Shown here: positions 16,520-24,167 of the stretch, one piece after another
Position numbering within the stretch: the first letter of the stretch is position 1
How the letters are laid out: each line of letters starts with the position of its first letter
Origin: Allobosea sp. Root483D1
GTDB taxonomy: Bacteria > Pseudomonadota > Alphaproteobacteria > Rhizobiales > Beijerinckiaceae
Assembly: GCF_001429505.1 (NCBI RefSeq)
Contig: NZ_LMJW01000001.1
Span: 1,180,606-1,244,605 of the forward strand
DNA length: 64,000 nucleotides
Direction of reading: 5' to 3'
The notes under the pieces: model-generated
What the model was told of the DNA's origin: nothing
Database searches by the model: none
What the model saw: only the letters and a program-made list of their open reading frames with translations
Made by a program: the position numbers and the translations under genes

Positions 16520-17530
16520 TCAGCCCCCCGGCAGGGTCAGCACGCCGGCCGCGCCATCTTCGGCCCCGAAGGCGAGGCGCTTGCCGAGCTTGTCCCAGGC
16601 GAAGGCGGTGATACCGCTGCCGCGCTGCGCCGGCCGAACCAGGAGTTCCGAGGCGTCGGTCAGGCGCACCATCAGGATGCAGCCGTCATCATAGCCGATC
16701 GCCAGCACCAGCGCCTTGGGATGGAAGGCGACGCGCGTGACCTTGGCGTGGCGGGCGCCGCATTCGCGCGGCGCTTTGCCGGTCGGGCCCTCGCCCTGGA
16801 AGGGCCAGACGATCGCGGCGTCGGCTCCCGACGATGCGAGCCAGAGCCCGTCATGCGACCAGGACAGCGAGCGCGGCTTGGCCGGATAGCCGGTCATGCG
16901 CATATGGCTCGGCTTCTCGCCGAGGCGCCAGCCATGCAGCGCATTCTCCTGCATCGCGCTGACGACGAAGCGCCCGTCCGGCGACCAGGTCACCTCGAGA
17001 TGCGAGCCCTTCCAGTCGAGAAAATCGGGCTTGGCCTCGGTGTTCGGGTACCAGAGCAGCACGCCGTTCATCTGGGCGATGGCGAGCCGATAGCCCTTCG
17101 GCGCGAAGACAAGGCCCTGCGGCGTCGAGGCGACCTCGATCGACTTGAGCTTGCCCTTGTCGTCGCGGGCATGGACCGTGCGGCCCGTATTCCAGGCGAG
17201 GCTGCCGGCCGGCGACACCGTCACGGCGTCGATCCAACGCCGCTTCGGATCGAGCGCCAGCTCCTCCGGCTCGCCATCGGCAGAGGTCGCAACGACGCGG
17301 CCGTCATCGCCGCCGCTGATCAGCCGCGCGCCATCCGAGACCGCGCAGAGCAGGCCGCCACGATTGGCCTCGACAGTTTCCGTCTCGCCATCGCGCCAGC
17401 GCAGCACGCGGCCATCCGCGAGCGCGAAGGCCAAAGTCTGCTTCAGCCAGAAAGCGCTGACGACATGCTCGCCGGCATCGACGGGAACGACATGCTCGCG
17501 CAGCGAGACGGGTTTGGCGATCGAATCCAT
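16520..17530 (-). CDS. WD40-repeat beta-propeller protein
   Basis: The 336-residue protein shows repeated propeller blades, each ending in short hydrophobic strands. Examples are LSWSHDGLWLASSGADAAIVWPF, VTWSPDGRFVVSAMQENALHGW and VAFHPKALVLAIGYDDGCILMVRL. There is no signal peptide, so it is cytoplasmic and probably a scaffold. In related genomes I recall a similar gene near CobW GTPase and zinc genes. Here CobW lies about 2.5 kb away beyond the radical SAM gene. Confidence 0.82.
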   Translation of the reverse strand: MDSIAKPVSLREHVVPVDAGEHVVSAFWLKQTLAFALADGRVLRWRDGETETVEANRGGLLCAVSDGARLISGGDDGRVVATSADGEPEELALDPKRRWIDAVTVSPAGSLAWNTGRTVHARDDKGKLKSIEVASTPQGLVFAPKGYRLAIAQMNGVLLWYPNTEAKPDFLDWKGSHLEVTWSPDGRFVVSAMQENALHGWRLGEKPSHMRMTGYPAKPRSLSWSHDGLWLASSGADAAIVWPFQGEGPTGKAPRECGARHAKVTRVAFHPKALVLAIGYDDGCILMVRLTDASELLVRPAQRGSGITAFAWDKLGKRLAFGAEDGAAGVLTLPGG

Positions 17531-17545
17531 GGCTGCCGGTCTAGA

Positions 17546-17590
17546 GCATGTTGGGCAAAAGTGGGACCCACTTTTGCGATCGAAGCATGC
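17546..17590. repeat. Palindromic intergenic element of rhizobial type
   Basis: GCAAAAGTGGG (17555-17565) and CCCACTTTTGC (17567-17577) are perfect 11-bp arms around one base. GCATG (17546-17550) and CATGC (17586-17590) form outer arms. This matches in style the dispersed palindromes common in Hyphomicrobiales, which carry an AAAAGTGGG core. Copy number in this genome cannot be seen from the window. Confidence 0.7.
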
Positions 17591-17684
17591 CCGACTTTCT
17601 GATTTCGCTCAGCCGGTTCCAGCTGGACGGAACGCGCCGGCAAACAAGGCGTGCCTGCGCGGCGCCGTCATGCGCGAGCCGCTT

Positions 17685-19313
17685 TCACAGGGCGACCGCG
17701 GCCACCTTCGGTCGATCCGGCAGGGCGGGAAAGGCTGCGGATTGAGCCTCGGCAAGATTGTCGATCTGCCGCTGCAACTGGGCGATGACATGCCGCGAGA
17801 ACGGGCCGAGATGCAGATAGAGCGCGACCATCATGAGCACATAGGGCAGCGCCTGACGATTATGGACGAGGCAGTCGAGCACCGTCCTCCAGAATTCGCG
17901 CCGCACATCCCCCTTCGCGACCGTCATGGACCAGAACAGGCGCCAGGACGATTTCAGCTCCTGCCACTCCATCGACCGGGGCAATTCCAGCCGGCGATTT
18001 GTACAATCGAGCATCCGCCCGACCCGCCGAACGCGGCCGAAGAAGGCGCTGGGCGCGTACACGGCTTCCAGGACCGCCTTGTAGTCCGACAGAATGGCGC
18101 GACGCGCGCGGCTGGTCACGAAGTTGAGGCCAGCAGTGCATTGGTCGCCCAGCCCCTGCGAACGATCGGCATCATCCGGAAGGGTCAGGCGGCCTTCGCG
18201 GTCGAGGCGCCGCGTCAGCTGGGTGTTTGGCAAGGCATAGAGCAGGCCGACCATGCAGACCGGGATCGCGGTATCCTCGATGCAGTCGATCATGCCGCGT
18301 GCGACGCTGCCTTTTTCACTGTCGAAACCCAGGATGAAACCGGCGTTCACGAACAGCCCTGCCCGGTAGATCTTGTGGACGCTCTCCTCCAGGCTGCGGC
18401 GGGTGTTCTGCTTCTTTTGCGTTGAGATCAGCGTATCGGCGTCCGGGCTTTCGATGCCGACAAAAATCGTGAAGAAATTGGCCTCGCTCATGGCCTGCAT
18501 CAAAGCGGGATCATCGGCAAGATTGATCGAGGCCTCAGTCGAGAATTCGAACGGGGAGTTTTTCTCCCTCATCCAGTCAGCGAGAGCCGGCAGGAATAGC
18601 CTGAGTGCTTTCTTGTTGCCGATCAGGTTGTCGTCGACGAAATCGACATGGCCGCGATAGCCGAGCGCATACAGGGCATCCAGCTCCGCCATGACCTGGG
18701 CGTTGGTCTTGGTGCGCGGCACGCGTCCATAGAGCTCGATGATGTCGCAGAACTCGCAATTGAACGGACAGCCGCGCGAGAACTGCACGCCGACATGCAG
18801 ATAGTTCCTGAAGGTGAGAAGGTCGAACCGCGGCGTCGGGCTCTTGGTGACGTCGGTCTTGCCCATCTCGGCGCGAAACACACCGCTCGTCGCACCGCCC
18901 GTCCAGGCGGCGATGAAATCGGTCATGATCTCCTCGGCCTCCCCAAGCACCCGAAAGTCCGCCCGGGCGTAAATATCCGGCGTGGAGGTCGCATCAGGGC
19001 CGCCGACCACAACGGGCTTGCCGCGCGATCGGCACATCTCGATGACCGCCAGCGTGCCGTCCTGCTGCGGCAGCATGCCGCCGGTCATGACGAGGTCGGC
19101 CCAGTCGAGATCCTGTGCGCCGAGCTCCTCGGTGTTCAGGTCGACAAGGCGGACATCCCATGTCGTGGGGAGCAGGGCGGCGACCGTGATCAATCCCAGC
19201 GGAGCGGCAGGGTGCCGGGCTCCGGCGAGCGCGCAGGTCGCCTTGTAGTTCCAGAATGAGTTGGCGTTGAAGGCCGGGTAGATCATCAAGACCCGATTGC
19301 GGGCGGTTCGCAT
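17685..19313 (-). CDS. B12-binding-domain radical SAM protein (DUF4070-type C-terminus)
   Basis: The protein has 542 residues from the ATG at 19313, chosen for AGAAGGAG just upstream. An ATG at 19361 would add 16 residues. The N-terminal cobalamin-binding-like Rossmann domain covers about 1-150 (APLGLITVAALLPTTWDVRLVDLN, VVVGGPDAT). The radical SAM core begins at GCPFNCEFCDI with Cys182, Cys186 and Cys189 as the 4Fe-4S ligands. The C-terminal 150 residues fit DUF4070, with a late hydrophobic helix (LPYVLMMVALYLHLG). The reaction and substrate are unknown. The gene is isolated, with a palindromic repeat downstream and about 0.7 kb of non-coding DNA upstream. Confidence 0.88.
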   Translation of the reverse strand: MRTARNRVLMIYPAFNANSFWNYKATCALAGARHPAAPLGLITVAALLPTTWDVRLVDLNTEELGAQDLDWADLVMTGGMLPQQDGTLAVIEMCRSRGKPVVVGGPDATSTPDIYARADFRVLGEAEEIMTDFIAAWTGGATSGVFRAEMGKTDVTKSPTPRFDLLTFRNYLHVGVQFSRGCPFNCEFCDIIELYGRVPRTKTNAQVMAELDALYALGYRGHVDFVDDNLIGNKKALRLFLPALADWMREKNSPFEFSTEASINLADDPALMQAMSEANFFTIFVGIESPDADTLISTQKKQNTRRSLEESVHKIYRAGLFVNAGFILGFDSEKGSVARGMIDCIEDTAIPVCMVGLLYALPNTQLTRRLDREGRLTLPDDADRSQGLGDQCTAGLNFVTSRARRAILSDYKAVLEAVYAPSAFFGRVRRVGRMLDCTNRRLELPRSMEWQELKSSWRLFWSMTVAKGDVRREFWRTVLDCLVHNRQALPYVLMMVALYLHLGPFSRHVIAQLQRQIDNLAEAQSAAFPALPDRPKVAAVAL

Positions 19314-20022
19314 GCCGGCTCCTTCTCTGTGCAGCGCAAGACGGTGCGCGGCCGATGACATCGAAGACGCAGGCGCTCGGTCGCGCCGAAGAGCTTGAAG
19401 GACCCCGGGCCGGGTCGATTTATCGATCTAGCGGGATGGAATTCAGACCGTGCCCACCCGGCATTTGCGGATTGCCCGCAAGCCGGCTCCCCAGCTTCCG
19501 AGGACACGCATGGCAAGGGCCATGCCAGACACATCGAGCTTCACGGAGCGCGGGCTGGACGGGGCTGATGCCGCCTCGCAGCGAAAATACGGCCCGGCTG
19601 TTGCACGAAAATGCGGGGGAGCCTCCAGAAACTGGAGCCGTGCTCGGTTTCGGTCAGGGGCAAGTTCGACTGGTGGAGACCCGAGCTCAGGTCGGTAAGC
19701 GGTCCGGCTTCAACCGGACGGGCCACGCCTGTGCCTTGGAGGCGGCAGTTTGGGCAAAAACCTGCTCACCTAACACTGCGAGAGCCGCGCAGGGTAACAA
19801 TGCGCGCGAAAAGCGCATGCCGAGCCCGTGTTTAGGCCGGGCTATTGAATCCGCCAGGCTCCGGGAGGCTGACGGACTGCGCGATCGCGCGCCTTCGACC
19901 GGAACGAACCCGAACGCTGGAGGGCTAAAGGGACGGCCAGCAACCGTGGGCCATCCCAGCGCGTCATGGGAGCGGCCGAAGACAAGCCTGGGTCTTCGGC
20001 CTGCTCCGGGATGACGAGCTGC
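19314..20022. other. Gene-poor 0.7-kb region with two hairpins
   Basis: I find no credible gene here: open frames are short or lack starts and family character. GCATGGC (19508-19514) pairs with GCCATGC (19519-19525). A long imperfect hairpin spans 19962-20016, with GCCGAAGAC/GTCTTCGGC as core stem and CGTCAT/ATGACG at its ends, just after the cobW stop. The latter may be the cobW terminator or a dispersed palindrome. Confidence 0.6.
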
Positions 20023-20985
20023 TCAGGCCGCGCAGGCCATGAACCCCTTGCGCAACGCCGCCTCGTCGAGATCGCGGCCGATGAAGACCAGGCGCGAATT
20101 GCGCTCCTCTCCAGCCTTCCAGTCACGCTGCAGGTCACCGTCGAGGATCATGTGCACCCCCTGGAAGACGAAGCGGCGCGGCTCGTCCTTGAAGGCGAGG
20201 ATGCCCTTGGAGCGCAGGATGTTCGGGCCCTGCACCTGGCTGATATCGTTGATCCACGGCATGAATTTCTCGGGATCGACATCGCCGGGAAGCGTGAACG
20301 ACATCGAGCGGATCTCGTCCGAATGATGATGGTGGTGGCCGGCCTCGAGGAAGTCGGGCTCGATGTCGAGGATGCGGTCGAGATCGAAGGCGTTTCGGTC
20401 GAGCAGCTCGGCGATCGGCAGCTCGCAGCGCGTCGTCTTGTGCAGCTTGGCATAGGGGTTGATCGCGCGGATCGTCGCCTCGACCTCGGCGAGTTCCCCG
20501 GGCGTCACCAGGTCGGTCTTGTTCAGGATGATCACGTCGGCGAAGGCGATCTGGTTCTTCGCTTCCGGCGCGTCCTTGAGGCGGTCCTTCAGCCACTTCG
20601 CATCGGTGACGGTCACGACCGCGTCGAGCTTGGTGGCGTCGCCGACATCCTGGTCGACGAAGAAGGTCTGGGCGACCGGGGCGGGATCGGCGAGGCCGGT
20701 GGTCTCGACGATGATGGCGTCGAACTTGCCCTTGCGCTTCATCAGCCCGTCGAGGATGCGGATCAGATCGCCACGCACGGTGCAGCAGATGCAGCCATTG
20801 TTCATCTCGAACACTTCCTCGTCGGCGCCGACGACGAGGTCGCCATCGATGCCGGTCTCGCCGAACTCGTTGACGATCACGGCGAATTTCTTGCCGTGGT
20901 CCTCGGTGAGGATGCGGTTGAGGAGCGTGGTCTTGCCGGCGCCCAGATAGCCGGTGAGCACCGTGACGGGAATCTTCTCGGACAT
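20023..20985 (-). CDS. CobW/COG0523-family GTPase, probable zinc metallochaperone
   Basis: The 320-residue protein has Walker A GYLGAGKTTLL (residues 12-22) and the metal-binding GCICC motif (64-68) typical of COG0523. NKTD lies in the G4 position. A His-rich insert AGHHHHHSDE in the middle is followed by the CobW C-terminal domain (about 225-318). These GTPases deliver metal, often zinc under starvation, to client enzymes. It directly follows a znuA-like gene, supporting zinc rather than cobalamin function. Confidence 0.9.
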   Translation of the reverse strand: MSEKIPVTVLTGYLGAGKTTLLNRILTEDHGKKFAVIVNEFGETGIDGDLVVGADEEVFEMNNGCICCTVRGDLIRILDGLMKRKGKFDAIIVETTGLADPAPVAQTFFVDQDVGDATKLDAVVTVTDAKWLKDRLKDAPEAKNQIAFADVIILNKTDLVTPGELAEVEATIRAINPYAKLHKTTRCELPIAELLDRNAFDLDRILDIEPDFLEAGHHHHHSDEIRSMSFTLPGDVDPEKFMPWINDISQVQGPNILRSKGILAFKDEPRRFVFQGVHMILDGDLQRDWKAGEERNSRLVFIGRDLDEAALRKGFMACAA

Positions 20986-21028
20986 GGGAAACGACCTGGT
21001 TGGCGGCGCTGCTACGATCGCGGTCCGG

Positions 21029-21937
21029 TCAGGCCGGGCCGGCGACGAGCGCCTTCTCGATCTGGCTTATATTGTGTTTCATCATCGCGATGTAAGTCCC
21101 GGCCGGACCATCAGCGGCCGAAAGCGCATCCGAATAGAGCCGCCCGCCGATCTTCGCCCCGCTCTCCCTGGCGATCTGCTCGGCGAGGCGCGGATTGGTG
21201 ATGTTTTCGAGGAAGACGGCCGGCACCTTCTCCGCCTTGATCTGGCGGATGATGCGGGCGACGTCCTTGGCCGAGGCCTCGGCCTCGGTCGAGACGCCCT
21301 GCGGTGCGATGAATGCGACGCCATAGGCTTTGACGAAGTAGCCGAAGGCATCGTGCGAGGTGATCGCCTTGCGCCGGTCGGCGGGGATGCGCGCGACTGT
21401 CGCCTTGATCTCGCTTTCCAACCCATCGAGCTTGGCGAGATAAGCGGTGGCATTGGCCTCATAGGCCGCCTTGCCAGCCGAATCAGCCGCGATCAGCGCA
21501 TCCCGGACATTGCCGACATAGAGCCTGGCATTGGCAACGCTCTGCCAGGCATGCGGGTCCTCGCCGCCATGGCCATGACCGTGATCGTCGGCCAGCTTGA
21601 GCGGGGTGATGCCGGTGGTCGCGGTGGCGATCGTCGCCTTGGTGCCCGACGACTTGATCAGCCGGGTCAGCCAACCCTCGAACTTCAGCCCGTTGACGAC
21701 GACGAGCTTGGCGCCTGCCACCGTCTTGGCGTCGGCCGGCGTCGGCGAATAGACATGCGCGTCGCCATCGGGCCCGACCAGCAGCGTCACCGCGACCCGC
21801 TCGCCACCGATCTCGCGCACGAAATCTCCGAGGATCGAAAAGCTCGCGACGACGGAGAGCTTCTCCTGGGCAAAAGCCGGCAGCGGCAGGACGGCGCCGG
21901 CGGCAAGGCCAAGGACGACGGAGCGGCGGTTCAGCAT
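21029..21937 (-). CDS. znuA: Periplasmic zinc-binding protein, ZnuA-like
   Basis: The 302-residue cluster A-I binding protein has a signal peptide (residues 1-23). His61 lies in DGDAHVYSPTPADA, and a His-rich loop DDHGHGHGG (117-125) precedes His129 in EDPHAW. A further ligand is in ITSHDAFGYF. A His-rich loop is typical of zinc rather than manganese members. It lies downstream of the permease gene and has its own Zur-like site in the 36-bp gap. Confidence 0.85.
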   Translation of the reverse strand: MLNRRSVVLGLAAGAVLPLPAFAQEKLSVVASFSILGDFVREIGGERVAVTLLVGPDGDAHVYSPTPADAKTVAGAKLVVVNGLKFEGWLTRLIKSSGTKATIATATTGITPLKLADDHGHGHGGEDPHAWQSVANARLYVGNVRDALIAADSAGKAAYEANATAYLAKLDGLESEIKATVARIPADRRKAITSHDAFGYFVKAYGVAFIAPQGVSTEAEASAKDVARIIRQIKAEKVPAVFLENITNPRLAEQIARESGAKIGGRLYSDALSAADGPAGTYIAMMKHNISQIEKALVAGPA

Positions 21938-21949
21938 GGCATCTCTCGC

Positions 21950-21974
21950 GTTATATGAAACACTATAACATAAC
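21950..21974 (-). promoter_or_regulatory. Zur-like operator before znuA
   Basis: On the minus strand GTTATGTTATAGTGTTTC (21957-21974) matches 12 of 18 positions of the Agrobacterium Zur operator as I recall it (GATATGTTATTACATTAC). GTTATA (21950-21955) and TATAAC (21964-21969) also form an inverted repeat. Its place between znuB and znuA implies a separate, zinc-regulated promoter for znuA. Confidence 0.5.
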
Positions 21975-22849
21975 TAACGCTGGAGATGGGCCTTCGGCAA
22001 GAGGCGTCGCGCAAGTCCGCCCTGCGATCCCAGCAGGAGCGAGCCGAGATAGAGCGAGCCGGCCGAGAGAATGATCGCCGGCCCGGCCGGGAGATTGCTG
22101 CCGGCGGCATAGGAGGCGACGAGGCCGATATAGCCGGACGCCATGCCGAAGCCGGAGGCGAGCAGGATCAGCCGGGTGATGTCGGCGGTCCAGAACCGTG
22201 CTGCTGCGGCCGGCAGCATCATCAGTCCGACTGCGAGCAGCGTGCCGAGCGCGTGGAATCCGGCGACGAGGTTGAGCACGACGAGCCCGAGGAAGGTCAG
22301 GTGGACGACGCCGCCGGAGCGGCTGACCGAACGCAGGAAGCCGGGATCGACGCATTCGAGCACGAGCGGGCGGTAGACCAGCGCCAGAATGGTCAGCGTC
22401 AAGCTGGCGACTCCGGAGAGGAGCACGAGCACATCGTCGTCGAGCGCCAGCACGTTGCCGAACAGCACATGGAAGAGATCGACAGCCGAGCCACGCAGCG
22501 AGACCAGTGTGACGCCGAGCGCCAGCGAAATCAGGTAAAAGGCGGCGAGCGAAGCGTCTTCCTTGAGCACGGTCAGGCGGGCGACAGCGCCGGCGGCGAG
22601 TGCGACGGCGAAGCCGGCCACGAGCCCACCCAGCGTCATCGCCGGCAGCGAAAAGCCGGCGACGAGATAGCCGAGCGCGGCACCCGGCAAGATCGCATGC
22701 GCCATGGCATCGCCGGTCAGGCTCATCCGCCGCAGCATCAGGAAGACGCCGATAGGTGCGCCGGAGACCGACAATGCCATCACGCCAACCAGCGCCCGGC
22801 GCATGAAGTCGAATTCGGCGAAGGGGCCGATCAGGAGGTCATAGAGCAT
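21974..22849 (-). CDS. znuB: Zinc ABC transporter permease, ZnuB-like
   Basis: The 291-residue polytopic protein of the ABC-3 family has about eight membrane helices. Characteristic blocks are MALSVSGAPIGVFLMLRRMSLTGDAMAHAILPGAALGYL near the start and LGTLLAVGLMMLPAAAARF near the end. It carries metal from the ZnuA-like protein into the cytoplasm. It follows the ATPase gene by 24 bases in the same operon. Confidence 0.88.
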   Translation of the reverse strand: MLYDLLIGPFAEFDFMRRALVGVMALSVSGAPIGVFLMLRRMSLTGDAMAHAILPGAALGYLVAGFSLPAMTLGGLVAGFAVALAAGAVARLTVLKEDASLAAFYLISLALGVTLVSLRGSAVDLFHVLFGNVLALDDDVLVLLSGVASLTLTILALVYRPLVLECVDPGFLRSVSRSGGVVHLTFLGLVVLNLVAGFHALGTLLAVGLMMLPAAAARFWTADITRLILLASGFGMASGYIGLVASYAAGSNLPAGPAIILSAGSLYLGSLLLGSQGGLARRLLPKAHLQR

Positions 22850-22873
22850 CGGCCCTGTCTTATGTAGCTGTAC

Positions 22874-23620
22874 TCAGGCGGCGCAGGGCGCAGCATGGCT
22901 GTCGAAAGCTTCGACCATGCGCCGCGCCTTGAGCAAATTACTTGCCGTCAGCACCTCGCCGGTCTCGCCCCAGGCGATCGCCTCGCGCGCCAGCAGCAGC
23001 GTCTGCGGGAAGGCGCGTTTCACCGTCTCGATGTCGTGCAGCACCGCGACGACGGTGCGGTTCTCGCCATGCCAACGCTGGACCAGCGCCAGCAGGTCGG
23101 CGCTGGTGCGGGCATCGATCGCGGTGAACGGCTCGTCAAGCAGGATGATGTCGGCATCCTGCAGCAGGAGCCGGGCGAACAGCGCCCGCTGCATCTGCCC
23201 GCCCGAGAGCGTGCCGATGCTGCGGCCCTCGAAGCCGGTGAGGCCGACCGCGGCGATCGCCGCCTCGATCTTACTGCGCTGACCGAAGCCGATCCGGCCG
23301 AAGATGCCGGCTGTGCCCCACAAGCCCATGGCGACAAGATCATAGACATGGATCGGGAAGGAGCGGTCGAGCTCGGCCGATTGCGGGAGATAGGCGAGGC
23401 GCTTGCCCTTGGCGAGCGTCACCGTGCCGTCGAGCGGCGAAAGCGCTCCGGCGATGGCCTTGAGCAAGGTCGACTTGCCGGCACCGTTCGGCCCGACGAT
23501 CGCGATCAGGCTGCCCGGCGCGATTTCGCCCGAGAGATGATGCACCGCCGGATGGCGGTCATAGCCGAGCGTCAGATCGCTGAAACGGATGGCGGGCATG
23601 GGTTTGGTACTCTTGTTCAC
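22874..23620 (-). CDS. znuC: Zinc ABC transporter ATP-binding protein, ZnuC-like
   Basis: The protein has 248 residues from the GTG at 23620. The ATG at 23599 is an equally possible start, and a longer frame from 23671 would overlap the small upstream gene. Walker A is GPNGAGKSTLLKAI, the signature LSGGQMQRALFARLL and Walker B IILLDEPF, followed by VLHDIETV. It energises the ZnuB channel. It lies 13 bases after a small His-rich membrane ORF. Confidence 0.87.
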   Translation of the reverse strand: MNKSTKPMPAIRFSDLTLGYDRHPAVHHLSGEIAPGSLIAIVGPNGAGKSTLLKAIAGALSPLDGTVTLAKGKRLAYLPQSAELDRSFPIHVYDLVAMGLWGTAGIFGRIGFGQRSKIEAAIAAVGLTGFEGRSIGTLSGGQMQRALFARLLLQDADIILLDEPFTAIDARTSADLLALVQRWHGENRTVVAVLHDIETVKRAFPQTLLLAREAIAWGETGEVLTASNLLKARRMVEAFDSHAAPCAA

Positions 23621-23633
23621 GCCAGATTCTTCA

Positions 23634-23780
23634 TCACACAATGACGGTGAAGGTCGCCGCCCACAGCACAACGATCACGCCAAGCGCCAGACCGAGCCGT
23701 TGCCCGGCAGAGAGCCGCAGCAGCGACCAGCCGGGGGCCTCGGAGACCGCATGGCGGTGATGGGCATGATCATGGGCCAT
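23634..23780 (-). CDS. Small His-rich single-pass membrane protein heading the zinc operon
   Basis: The frame encodes 48 residues from the ATG at 23780. The N-terminus MAHDHAHHRHAVSEA has five His in ten residues. One hydrophobic helix then runs LGLALGVIVVLWAATFTVIV to the end. It precedes znuC by 13 bases and follows a Zur-like sequence, so it should be zinc-regulated. Starts further upstream (MRNIISFD) would run through the putative Zur site. No family name comes to mind. The His cluster suggests a metal-binding accessory of the importer, which is inference. Confidence 0.6.
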   Translation of the reverse strand: MAHDHAHHRHAVSEAPGWSLLRLSAGQRLGLALGVIVVLWAATFTVIV

Positions 23781-23783
23781 ATC

Positions 23784-23800
23784 GAATGATATAATGTTAC
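23784..23800. promoter_or_regulatory. Zur-like site before the small His-rich gene and znuCB
   Basis: GAATGATATAATGTTAC is an imperfect palindrome, AT-rich in a high-GC setting. Its minus-strand form GTAACATTATATCATTC matches about 11 of 18 positions of the recalled Agrobacterium Zur operator. It touches the start of the small gene and could also control the divergent ORF. Confidence 0.42.
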
Positions 23801-23894
23801 GCATGGCCGCGAGCAAGCACGATGACGCTTGTCACCAGTGCCGAAGCGCGTCGATATCCATTCTCGCCCACTGCAGCCGGATGGGAGTGCATGC

Positions 23895-24158
23895 GTGAGT
23901 ACCGAGCGGGTGACCTTCAAAGCGATACGCGACGGTGTCGCGGCCGAGATTCCGGCCGATGCGATCGAGGTCGTCCTGCCTGACGGCCTCAGCTTCCGGA
24001 TCATGGCCTTTGCCGGCCGCAACGACTCCGCGACCCTGCACATGCCAGCCGACAATCCTGAAGCCCCGAGCTTCGACGTGTTCTGCGTCGAGCCCGGCGC
24101 AGCCAACACGCTGTTCATCTCCGTCGACCGGGTGCAGAAGCGCCAGATCGAGGGGTAG
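23895..24158 (+). CDS. Small hypothetical protein divergent from the zinc operon
   Basis: The protein has 87 residues from the GTG at 23895 (VSTERVTFKAIRDGV). A TTG at 23829 would add 22 residues. It is soluble and predicted mostly beta (IEVVLPDGLSFRIMAFAGR, SFDVFCVEPGAANTLFISVDRV), with no signal or cysteine pair. I do not recognise it. It shares the intergenic region with the Zur-like site, so zinc regulation is possible. Coding character is moderate. Confidence 0.5.
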   Translation: MSTERVTFKAIRDGVAAEIPADAIEVVLPDGLSFRIMAFAGRNDSATLHMPADNPEAPSFDVFCVEPGAANTLFISVDRVQKRQIEG

Positions 24159-24167
24159 GGCTTATCC

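Noticed and set aside
20023-23671. Cobalamin biosynthesis role for the CobW gene
   Set aside because: No other cob genes are near, and it sits in a znu-type importer block with His-rich and GCICC metal motifs, favouring zinc.
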